From the NCBI GenBank assembly GCA_022562335.1, contig JADFPM010000069.1, positions 1-10,227 of the forward strand: DNA of 10,227 nt, written 5' to 3'. Made by a program: the position numbers and the translations under genes. The DNA comes from Chloroflexota bacterium (lineage in GTDB: Bacteria > Chloroflexota > Dehalococcoidia > Lucifugimonadales > UBA3495). This document shows, in pieces, positions 1 through 6,125 of the stretch. Under the pieces are notes generated by a model. It searched no databases. It was given only the letters and a program-made list of their open reading frames with translations, and was not told the origin of the DNA. Position 1 is the stretch's first letter. The number at the start of each line of letters is the position of its first letter.

Positions 1-2
1 AC

Positions 3-185
3 ATTGCCAAACGCTTGAATGCCCAGGTGAAGTTGAGTCTGGAAGAGGCCCTGGATTTCATATCGACCGACGAACTGGTGGAAGTGACGCCCCTGAGCGT
101 GCGGATGCGCAAAAAGGACCTGACCCACGAAGACCGGCAACGAAGGCGCCGCCGAGAGGCCGATAAGGCAGCCGATTTGGGATAG
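3..185 (+). CDS. typA: Translational GTPase TypA/BipA, C-terminal end (partial at 5' side)
   Basis: Frame 3 is open from the window edge to TAG at 183-185 and encodes 60 residues. The segment LEEALDFISTDELVEVTPLS followed by a basic VRMRKK-type stretch is the conserved C-terminal end of TypA/BipA, a ribosome-associated GTPase of the EF-G/LepA superfamily. The GTPase domain, EF-G domains III and V and most of the TypA-specific C-terminal domain lie upstream of the window. After the conserved block comes a very basic run (five consecutive Arg) and a short DKAADLG tail, typical of the variable end of this family. The gene converges with the response regulator ending at 231. I see no convincing U-tract terminator in the 45 nt between them. 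The family call is by recognition of the C-terminal motif; nothing upstream can be checked. Confidence 0.88.
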   Translation: MAKRLNAQVKLSLEEALDFISTDELVEVTPLSVRMRKKDLTHEDRQRRRRREADKAADLG

Positions 186-230
186 GATCGCCCCGGAGCC
201 GGGTGACCGGGAATCATGGGCGCTGCGGCA

Positions 231-836
231 TCATCCCTTGCTGGAGGGATCGGTGTCTGGCCCCGATCCGTTGAGTTCGGTCGATTCCAAAGAATCATCG
301 ATTTCAGATCCCAACCCCATCTCACCGGTATTGGTGGCCTTTCGCTGCAACTTGGCCAGCTCCTGCAGGTATTTGCCCAGGACGTCCAGCCGCTGCGAAA
401 TCTTATCCTGGAGGACTTCTCCGGCCACCCGCTCGATCAACATTTCTTTGAATAGTTGCGAATGCTCTCTATTTGCGATGGCGGTCTGCACCGCTCCCCG
501 CAGTTCATTCAGGGTAAAGGGTTTTTTGATCAAGGCGCTGATCCCCGCCTTGAAACAGGCCGCGGCCGATTCGTCATCCACGTGGGCGGTAAGAACCACC
601 ACCGAAAATGGGTCGGAAGGTTTTAGCTGGAGATTCGAGAGAAACTCCAAGCCGTCCATCACAGGCATCTTCAGGTCAAGGATCACGACGCGCGGAGTGG
701 CGCCTTTCAAGACGTCTAGAGCGTCGGCCCCGTTCTCGGCGAATAGCAGATCATAACCTTCCTGGCGCAGACCGGCGCTGATCGCTTCCCGGACCGCGAT
801 GTCGTCGTCAATAACCAGAACGCTTGGATTAGACAT
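231..836 (-). CDS. Response regulator: receiver domain plus coiled-coil/acidic tail, no DNA-binding domain
   Basis: This 201-aa protein starts at ATG 836-834, preceded by a strong AGGGAGGGG ribosome-binding site. The reading frame could extend further upstream, to 899, but that would lie inside the kinase gene and lacks this site. Residues 5-120 are a CheY-like receiver. It has the acidic cluster D10-D12, phosphoacceptor D54 (ILDLKMPVMDG), the switch Thr at 83 and the conserved KKPF with K105. From residue about 123 to 166 the sequence is helical and charged, probably a coiled coil. The last ~35 residues are acidic and Ser/Gly-rich. No helix-turn-helix or recognisable enzymatic output domain is present, so the output is probably protein-protein contact or phosphotransfer. 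Its start overlaps the kinase stop by 8 nt, which implies translational coupling and a cognate pair. It is the last gene of the minus-strand operon. Confidence 0.9.
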   Translation of the reverse strand: MSNPSVLVIDDDIAVREAISAGLRQEGYDLLFAENGADALDVLKGATPRVVILDLKMPVMDGLEFLSNLQLKPSDPFSVVVLTAHVDDESAAACFKAGISALIKKPFTLNELRGAVQTAIANREHSQLFKEMLIERVAGEVLQDKISQRLDVLGKYLQELAKLQRKATNTGEMGLGSEIDDSLESTELNGSGPDTDPSSKG

Positions 837-3006
837 TGTCCCCTCCCTCTGCTGGTAGTGTGATGATGAACCGAGTCCCCGTGGTGGACCCCGATTCACA
901 AGTGATGGTCCCGCCGTGGTCCCTGATGATGCCGTATACGATGGACAGGCCCAGACCGGTGCCCTGTCCTACGGGTTTTGTGGTGAAAAATGGGTCGAAA
1001 ATCTTGCCGAGGTTTTCCTCGGATATGCCGCTGCCGTCGTCGCAAAATTCTATACGCACCGAAGGCCTCCCCAAATCTTCGGAGGGATATTCCCCCAGCT
1101 TCACTTTGATATTGCCCCCCGCCGGGCTCGCTTCGAGGGCGTCAACCGAATTTTGAAGCAAGTTGATGAATACCTGCTCCAGTTGGTTGGCGCTGCCGAT
1201 GGCATTGGGAGTATTGGGAGCTACCTCGATGACCAGGTTGATGCTGGCCAGACGTATCCTTTGGCCCAATAAGAGCAGGGTATTGTCCAGTGTGGTTTCG
1301 AGATCCACGGGAGCCATTTCACCGTCGTCGGCCCTGCCAAAGATGCGAAGATGCTGAATGATGCGGTTGATCCTGCCGACTTGCCGGTAAGATTCAGTGA
1401 GTTGAGATTCCGCCCGGACCGGGTCGAACTGGTTGACCCTCAGGTCTTCCAGTATGACCTGGCCGATGGTGCTTATGTAGGTAAGCGGCTGGTTTATCTC
1501 GTGGGCCAGGCCGGTGGCCACCTCTCCCAGGGTCGCAAGTTTAGACTGGGCCAGGGCCCTTAACTCTATGGCCCGTTGGTCCTCCTGCCTCCTCTTCCGC
1601 TCTGTGATGTCCTGCGCAACGCAAACGATTCCCTCGATGTTGCCCGTTCCGTCCCGCATCGATGAAGCTGCAAAGGATACCGGAACTAGCCGCTGGTCTC
1701 TGGTCAGATAGGTTGTCTCGGTTTCTCCGACGGCGCCCGAACTGTCCAACATCGCCAGGATTTCTCGTCCTGAATCCGGACCCTCTCGCAGGATCGTTCC
1801 CAGAGGTTTGCCCAAGATCTCGTTCTTTTCGTAACCCAGCATATCCAGCGTGGCCCTGTTTACCCGTTGGATGATGCCTTCGGGGGTTGTCACCATCAAA
1901 CTGTCAATCATGCTCTCGGCGATGTTATCGGTATACCGAATCCTGGTCTCCAATTCGTTGGCCATGGAGTTGAAGGAACGGGCCAACTCGCCCACCTCGC
2001 CTCCTTGTGACACGGTCGCCCTGGCAGCCAGATCCCCCGTAGCCATTCCCCGGGCTGCGGTTATCACCCTTCTCACCGGCCGGCTGATCGACTCTCCCAG
2101 CAGCAGGCTCACCACGATGACCAGGATCACCACGCCCAGGGCGACGAAGAGCATGAGGCGCGTGGTGCGGTTGACGTAGGCGTATGCTTGCGCCGTCGGG
2201 ACCCGTAGTACCACCAGCCAGCTCTCGGTCATGCCGGTGACCGTCACTGGCGCCATGGCGTAGAGCATCTCCCCCTGGTCACTGGCCAGCTTGAGTACCG
2301 TGGGGCTGTCGACATTTTGGCCATTTTTGACATCTCTGGTGTGCATCAATTGGTTTGGCTGGGGACTGGCGATGATCTGTCCCAAGGAATTCAGAACGAA
2401 GGTCTCGCTACCCTCCCCCACGTCGAGGCCTACCGCCAGGCCAGTGATGGAGCTGATGGAGAGCTCACCAACCACTACCCGGCTTACCTGGCCGGGGACC
2501 GTTTCCACAGGGGCTGCAAAGGTGACCGCCGGCTCCTGGGACCTCAAACTCAAGTGGGCCGGAGAAATCGCCGGCTGGCCGGCGGAGGCGGCGCGAAAGA
2601 CCCCCTGAACCTCCCAGGCGCCCCGGTAGTTGTAGGTGCTGGATGCCAACACCGTGCCCGAGCGGCTGACCACGGTCAGGTGATGAAATTGGGGCAGCAG
2701 CCCGTTGAAATAAACCAGCCGGTCTTCCAGTTCATCACGCCCGGAATCGGCGTCCCGCAACACGGGGTCTTGAGCCACCATTTGGGTTAGGATCCCGCCT
2801 CGCTCCAGGGACTGCTTGATTCCATTTGACGTGTTTCCGATGAGCAGTTGGAAATGGTCGTCGACCACACCCCGGGATCCGCCGGACTGGGCGATATTCA
2901 GGGCCAAAGCCACGAGAATCGGAAGCAGGCCGACAGCCACCAGGCTGGCAATGATTCTGGCCCTCAGATTTTGGGGCAGCGCAATCCGTCTTCTTGTTCT
3001 TGCCAT
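829..3006 (-). CDS. Membrane sensor histidine kinase (Cache-like sensor, HAMP, PAS, HisKA, HATPase)
   Basis: This 725-aa kinase starts at ATG 3006. Visible parts in order: a basic N-terminus; TM1 at about 18-38; an extracytoplasmic sensor at about 41-280 with the double-Cache style signatures VVSRSGTVLASS and FVLNSLGQIIASP; TM2 at about 284-304; HAMP at about 305-357; PAS/PAC at about 358-470; and HisKA with phosphoacceptor H502 in AHEINQPL. The ATPase domain has an N box (NLLQNSVDAL, 615-624), G1 (DDGSGI, 656-661), F box (FDPFFTTK, 670-677) and G2 (GQGTGLGLSI, 680-689). All catalytic boxes are intact, so an active kinase is expected. The HEINQPL motif is typical of DctB-like kinases whose Cache domains bind small molecules. 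The start lies only 19 nt after the PotD-like gene, with no clear Shine-Dalgarno, so translation may depend on coupling. The ligand is unknown; the neighbouring binding protein suggests an amine, by inference. Confidence 0.95.
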   Translation of the reverse strand: MARTRRRIALPQNLRARIIASLVAVGLLPILVALALNIAQSGGSRGVVDDHFQLLIGNTSNGIKQSLERGGILTQMVAQDPVLRDADSGRDELEDRLVYFNGLLPQFHHLTVVSRSGTVLASSTYNYRGAWEVQGVFRAASAGQPAISPAHLSLRSQEPAVTFAAPVETVPGQVSRVVVGELSISSITGLAVGLDVGEGSETFVLNSLGQIIASPQPNQLMHTRDVKNGQNVDSPTVLKLASDQGEMLYAMAPVTVTGMTESWLVVLRVPTAQAYAYVNRTTRLMLFVALGVVILVIVVSLLLGESISRPVRRVITAARGMATGDLAARATVSQGGEVGELARSFNSMANELETRIRYTDNIAESMIDSLMVTTPEGIIQRVNRATLDMLGYEKNEILGKPLGTILREGPDSGREILAMLDSSGAVGETETTYLTRDQRLVPVSFAASSMRDGTGNIEGIVCVAQDITERKRRQEDQRAIELRALAQSKLATLGEVATGLAHEINQPLTYISTIGQVILEDLRVNQFDPVRAESQLTESYRQVGRINRIIQHLRIFGRADDGEMAPVDLETTLDNTLLLLGQRIRLASINLVIEVAPNTPNAIGSANQLEQVFINLLQNSVDALEASPAGGNIKVKLGEYPSEDLGRPSVRIEFCDDGSGISEENLGKIFDPFFTTKPVGQGTGLGLSIVYGIIRDHGGTITCESGSTTGTRFIITLPAEGGDNV

Positions 3007-3025
3007 GGTTTCTGCGATGTGAATG

Positions 3026-4198
3026 CTAGGGCCCGGTCAACTCCGACCACATCCGGTTGAGCCACTCGTTGAATTCCTGTGTCCGTTCCAAATAGTATTC
3101 GCTGCGCTCAAAGGACGCTTTGTCAGGGTAGACCGCGGGGTCTTGCAAGATTTCAGGTGGGGTCAATTCCAATGCCGGGACGTTGGTGTTGGCGTAGTAC
3201 AGGTAGCTGCTGTTGGCGGCGGCCACCTCAGGACGTTGAATGTAATTGAGAAATTTCTGGGCCTCTGCTTTATGGGGGGCTCCCAAAGGGATGGCCATGT
3301 TGTCTTGCCAGATGGCTGCTCCCTCATTGGGGACCAAGAATACCACGTCTGGATTTTTGGATTTCGCCCACACCCCTTCTCCGTTGTAAACTTGGGCTGC
3401 CCAAATTTCCCCCGTAATCAATTTATCCCGGATGCTGATGGAGTCCATGTATCCCGCCAGAAGGGGCTTTTGCTCCAGCATCTTCTCCCGGGCTTGAGCC
3501 AGGTGCTCCGGGTCCCGAGAGTTGAGGCTATGGCCCAATAGCTTCAAGGTAGCCCCCAGCACCTCCTGGGGATCGTTGATCATGGCGATGTGGCCGGCGT
3601 AGGCTGGGTCCCACATCACCTCCCAGGTATCATAGTTCTCCGGGATTTTGGCGGTGTTGACCGCCAGGGCCGTCGTACCCCACACGTAGGGCACCGAATA
3701 TTTGTTACCTGGATCAAAGCCGAGGTCAAGGAAGCGGCTGTCTACGTGCTTAATGTTCGGGATGTTCTCCAGCGTCAGCGGCTCCAGCAGGCTGCGGCCC
3801 ACTAGCTCGGCCACCAAGTAATCAGCGACGAAGACCACGTCGTAGTGACCGGGACGCGACTGGAGACCGGCCAGCATTTCGTCCTCGTTCTGGAAGGTGT
3901 CTAGGAACACCTCGATTCCCATCTCCTTGCCGAAATCCTCCAGCGTGGTAGGAGCGAAATAATCTTCCCAGTTGTAAATGTAAAGTTGGGGTGGGTTTGC
4001 TGAGTTTTCTGGCTTTGGGGCGCCTCCACAGGCCGTCACCACGGCCAAGGCCAGCACCAGGATCACGACGGTGGCGGAGTGCCGCAGCCATCCTCTCCAG
4101 CCTGGTCTTTTGCCGCCGGCCAAAGTGGGCGCCACGCCCCGGGCTCGATGCGCACGAGGCGTGGCTTGAGTTGCGAACTGACGTTTCAGAGCGTCCAT
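3026..4198 (-). CDS. PotD-like polyamine-binding lipoprotein (extracytoplasmic solute-binding protein)
   Basis: This 390-aa protein has a hydrophobic signal segment at 42-56 and a lipobox VTAC with Cys57, so it should be lipid-anchored outside the membrane. The mature part opens with LYIYNWEDYFAPTTLEDFGK, the hallmark of the spermidine/putrescine PotD/PotF family. YVWGTT lies at 171-176, NDPQEV (208-213) matches the DDAREV region of E. coli PotD, and IWQDNMAIP carries W297-x-D299, matching the polyamine-contacting W255-x-D257 of PotD. Length suits the family, but the N-terminus before the signal is unusually long (about 40 residues). A GTG at 4135 (V22) would give a more ordinary signal peptide, and neither start has a strong Shine-Dalgarno. 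No potA, potB or potC genes adjoin it. It is sandwiched between a lysyl oxidase and a sensor kinase, which suggests a sensory rather than a transport role. Exact ligand is not determinable from sequence. Confidence 0.92.
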   Translation of the reverse strand: MDALKRQFATQATPRAHRARGVAPTLAGGKRPGWRGWLRHSATVVILVLALAVVTACGGAPKPENSANPPQLYIYNWEDYFAPTTLEDFGKEMGIEVFLDTFQNEDEMLAGLQSRPGHYDVVFVADYLVAELVGRSLLEPLTLENIPNIKHVDSRFLDLGFDPGNKYSVPYVWGTTALAVNTAKIPENYDTWEVMWDPAYAGHIAMINDPQEVLGATLKLLGHSLNSRDPEHLAQAREKMLEQKPLLAGYMDSISIRDKLITGEIWAAQVYNGEGVWAKSKNPDVVFLVPNEGAAIWQDNMAIPLGAPHKAEAQKFLNYIQRPEVAAANSSYLYYANTNVPALELTPPEILQDPAVYPDKASFERSEYYLERTQEFNEWLNRMWSELTGP

Positions 4199-4226
4199 TT
4201 TCTAACTCTTAAGGCTAATATCCGGG

Positions 4227-5141
4227 CTACCGGTTGGGGATACCTTCCCCGCACATGTTGGGAGTGTCGCAAGGCGAGTTGCTGATTATCTTGATCTTGG
4301 GGTTGCCCTTGCTGTCCCGGCTTAACTCAAAGCTGGTCCAGGCCGTGTTGTTGGTTAAGTCCGTCTCCAGGAACGCGCCCGACGGATTGGCGGTGCTGAC
4401 CAGGTAGTAGACACCTTCCGGCGCGCCGGTCACGTCCAGCTGCTGGCCTTCGGTGGACTGGTGGTATTGGTCGACCCAGCCGGGGGCGATCCCCTGGAAA
4501 CTGGCTTCGCAGGCGAAGTAGGTCCGCTGGGAGGTCGGCGAATTTGCTTCCAGTCTGTACCAATCGATGAGGCAGAAGGTGGACTTGAAAGACACCGAAT
4601 CGCCCCGGTCGTTGTTGAAGACCTTACCGTATTTGCCGCCGGTGCCGGTGTCGTTGTGTTTGGCCAGTCGAATCTCAAAGAGGGCCACGTCACCCAGGTG
4701 CCAGTGATTGTGCCCCGGATGGTACTCGAAGGTGCTGGCCAGATGCTGGCTGACTATGTGCTCTTCTGGATTTGCCAGTCCGAAGGCTGGCGCGTCCAGT
4801 ATTTCCTGGCAGCCGTCGGTGGTCTCATTGATCCCTCCGGGCACCGGTTCCGGACGCAGCCTCAAGTCGCCGGCTCCCCGGTTGGCGATGCCGTTGCTAA
4901 ACCGGAGGATTTCTCGCTGGTGGGAGTTTTGGATGTTCAATTGTGTGGGCACCACCGTTTGCAGGTCGGGGAGCAACCCCTTCTCGCTGCTGAACTCGCT
5001 GCTGAACTCGGGACACACGTCGGAGCCGTGGGTGATGGTAGCAAAAGATGGGGCAGACAGCCCCACCATACCCGCCACCATTAGGACCGCCAGTACGGCG
5101 GTGATGGCAATCCTTCGTTGACCTCGAATGATTCGGTTCAT
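4227..5141 (-). CDS. Secreted lysyl oxidase family protein (copper/LTQ amine oxidase)
   Basis: This 304-aa protein starts at ATG 5141, with AAGGAG 9 nt upstream; an in-frame extension to 5195 lacks such a site. A classical signal peptide covers residues 1-34 (cleavage likely after SFA). The body matches the lysyl oxidase family. GHNHWH provides the copper-binding His cluster (H144, H146, H148). FKSTFCLID contains K186, aligned with the LTQ-forming Lys of human LOX (GHKASFCLED). PGWVDQY contains Y226, aligned with its LTQ-forming Tyr (PGCYDTY). QLDVTGAPEGVYYLVSTANP and ETDLTNN match the conserved C-terminal block. C190 and C211 also align with LOX cysteines. The family oxidises primary amines, classically peptidyl lysine, to aldehydes plus H2O2 and ammonia. 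A tandem FSSE repeat lies near the mature N-terminus. It is the first gene of the operon, 28 nt ahead of the PotD-like gene. The substrate here is unknown. Confidence 0.93.
   Translation of the reverse strand: MNRIIRGQRRIAITAVLAVLMVAGMVGLSAPSFATITHGSDVCPEFSSEFSSEKGLLPDLQTVVPTQLNIQNSHQREILRFSNGIANRGAGDLRLRPEPVPGGINETTDGCQEILDAPAFGLANPEEHIVSQHLASTFEYHPGHNHWHLGDVALFEIRLAKHNDTGTGGKYGKVFNNDRGDSVSFKSTFCLIDWYRLEANSPTSQRTYFACEASFQGIAPGWVDQYHQSTEGQQLDVTGAPEGVYYLVSTANPSGAFLETDLTNNTAWTSFELSRDSKGNPKIKIISNSPCDTPNMCGEGIPNR
4983..5010 (-). repeat. 12-bp in-frame tandem repeat in the lysyl oxidase gene (FSSE repeat)
   Basis: The unit CTCGCTGCTGAA (+ strand) occurs twice in perfect tandem (4983-4994 and 4995-5006), followed by a 4-base partial copy. 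It encodes the duplicated FSSE in the region just after the signal peptide. The unit length preserves the reading frame. It is probably a slippage product in a tolerant linker. Confidence 0.85.
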
Positions 5142-5191
5142 GATCAAAAACTCCTTCTGTTTCAGGACGTTCCGTCCCAATTTGTGGGCCC

Positions 5192-5217
5192 TCACCGTTT
5201 GCGGTGAACCCCGTTCA
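5192..5217. promoter_or_regulatory. Overlapping inverted repeats in the lysyl oxidase leader
   Basis: TCACCG-TTTG-CGGTGA (5192-5207) is a perfect 6-bp dyad with a 4-nt loop. It overlaps TGAAC-CCC-GTTCA (5205-5217), a perfect 5-bp dyad sharing the TGA. They lie 51-76 nt upstream of the lysyl oxidase start codon. They could form alternative hairpins in the 5' leader, or bind a dimeric regulator. The symmetry is directly visible; any function is inference. Confidence 0.4.
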
Positions 5218-5295
5218 ATGATTAAAAACCAAATTGTTCATACAGTTACCCCCCCGTTCTCCCACCGACAATACCTAGTATGGTTTGGGAGCCGC

Positions 5296-5313
5296 ATCAC
5301 CCAAACGGGTGAT
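5296..5313. promoter_or_regulatory. 18-nt inverted repeat, ATCACCC-AAAC-GGGTGAT
   Basis: A perfect 7-bp dyad with a 4-nt loop lies between the lysyl oxidase operon and the GntR-receiver gene. There is no U tract directly after it on either strand, so a regulator-binding site or an RNA hairpin are both possible. It sits next to the palindrome at 5327-5342. Confidence 0.4.
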
Positions 5314-5323
5314 TTCGGGGATT

Positions 5324-5342
5324 AAAAAAGGGCTAGCCCTTT
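5324..5342 (-). terminator. Candidate intrinsic terminator of the GntR-receiver gene
   Basis: AAAGGGCTAGCCCTTT (5327-5342) is a perfect 16-bp palindrome. On the minus strand it reads as a hairpin whose 3' arm runs into six consecutive T (5329-5324), the layout of a factor-independent terminator. It lies about 135 nt downstream of the GntR-receiver stop, which is rather far. The GC core is only 3 bp with a CTAG loop, so it would be a weak terminator. A protein-binding palindrome is the alternative. Confidence 0.4.
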
Positions 5343-5380
5343 ACCTGGTCCATTGGCAAGGGTTTTCCCTAGGGCGCTGG

Positions 5381-5412
5381 CCGGGAACCTGAACTGCCGG
5401 GAACCTGAACTG
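5381..5412. repeat. Perfect 16-bp tandem duplication
   Basis: CCGGGAACCTGAACTG occurs twice head-to-tail with no mismatch (5381-5396 and 5397-5412) in the non-coding interval between the GntR-receiver gene and the lysyl oxidase operon. The unit is not a multiple of three, consistent with non-coding DNA. It could be a simple slippage repeat or a pair of regulator half-sites. Confidence 0.85.
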
Positions 5413-5476
5413 GAGGAGGGCTTTAACAGGGAGCACCAGAAAAATTCCTGCCGGCGGGTTGATTCGCGGGCGGTGT

Positions 5477-6097
5477 CTAAGACATGGCGGCGTTAGCGGA
5501 ACGCTGGACCGAGTGGCTGAGCATCCACCGAAGGTCTTTTAAGGAAAAGGGTTTTTTCATAACCGCAAATGGCCCAGTTTGAAGGGCTTCACTCATCAGA
5601 TCTGAGTCGGGGTATCCGGTGATGATCACCACGGGCACCTCTTGGTCAAGTTTACGAATCTCCCTAAAGGCCACGGCGCCGTTCATCACCGGCATCATCA
5701 AATCCAAAAAGACCAGGTCAAACTGGGACTGCTGGAGGTGGTTCAGGGCCGCGGGCCCGGAATCTGCGGTGACGCACTTCCAGCCTCCGGTGCCCAGCAC
5801 ATCGGTGAACATGTCTAAAATGGCCTCGTCGTTGTCAATGACCAGGGCGGTCGGTCGGGAGGATTCGGGCAGCGCGGCGTAGGTGCCCCGGCCAATCCGC
5901 CGGACCACGAACCCGTCCTTTTCCAAGATGTCCAAAGCCTTTTTCAGCGTGGCGAAGGCGACGTTGTGTTCGGCGGCCAGATCATGCTGCCGCGGAAAAC
6001 GTTCTCCCGGTTTGTATACACCCCGGATGATCTGCGCTTTTAGTTCTTCCGCCACGGCGCGGTATCGAAAACCAATGCCCGTTGAACTTGCTTGCAT
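5477..6097 (-). CDS. GntR-type winged-helix regulator fused to a C-terminal receiver domain
   Basis: This 206-aa protein starts at ATG 6097, with AAGGGGGG about 9 nt upstream; longer in-frame starts run through the promoter and operator and are rejected. Residues 10-78 are a GntR winged helix: YRAVAEELKAQIIRGVYKPG, the PRQHDLA segment, a recognition helix around VAFATLKKALDILEKDG, and the wing RRIGRGTYA. Residues 83-200 are a receiver with D88/D90, phosphoacceptor D132 (FLDLMMPVMNG), T160 and K182 (KKPF), all intact. Typical response regulators place the receiver first and the DNA-binding domain last; here the order is reversed, and GntR domains are normally fused to small-molecule effector domains. 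It lies between the lysyl oxidase operon and the LLM oxidoreductase and has no kinase of its own. The kinase at 829-3006 is the obvious candidate partner. Autoregulation is suggested by the palindrome over its promoter. Confidence 0.92.
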   Translation of the reverse strand: MQASSTGIGFRYRAVAEELKAQIIRGVYKPGERFPRQHDLAAEHNVAFATLKKALDILEKDGFVVRRIGRGTYAALPESSRPTALVIDNDEAILDMFTDVLGTGGWKCVTADSGPAALNHLQQSQFDLVFLDLMMPVMNGAVAFREIRKLDQEVPVVIITGYPDSDLMSEALQTGPFAVMKKPFSLKDLRWMLSHSVQRSANAAMS

Positions 6098-6125
6098 GAT
6101 GGTCAACCCCCCTTGGCAGGTAGAA

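Larger units (their letters stand above)
5142..5476. other. 335-nt intergenic region upstream of the lysyl oxidase operon
   Basis: No credible gene is present on either strand. The region must hold the 5' end of the lysyl oxidase transcript, since the operon's first start codon is at 5141, and the 3' end of the GntR-receiver transcript. It holds several structured elements, listed separately: overlapping dyads at 5192-5217, an ATAC-N3-GTAT element at 5271-5281, an 18-nt inverted repeat at 5296-5313, a 16-bp palindrome with an adjoining A/T tract at 5324-5342, and a 16-bp tandem repeat at 5381-5412. I could not identify a convincing sigma-70 promoter for the operon; a run of seven C (+ strand) at 5249-5255 is notable. 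Confidence 0.7.

Noticed and set aside
186..250. Terminator between typA and the response regulator (CCCGG/CCGGG at 192-211; ATCCCT-N6-AGGGAT at 233-250)
   Set aside because: Both dyads are short, lack T tracts, and the second overlaps the response regulator's stop codon; I cannot call either a terminator with confidence.
4461..5084. Plus-strand open frame of 207 codons across the lysyl oxidase gene
   Set aside because: It is antisense to a gene with clear family motifs, has no Shine-Dalgarno and no recognisable protein features; it is a shadow of the GC-rich coding strand.
5142..5290. Sigma-70 promoter for the lysyl oxidase operon
   Set aside because: TTGTCG with 17-nt spacing leads only to TAACTG, and TTTAAT has no suitable -35; neither pair is good enough to annotate.
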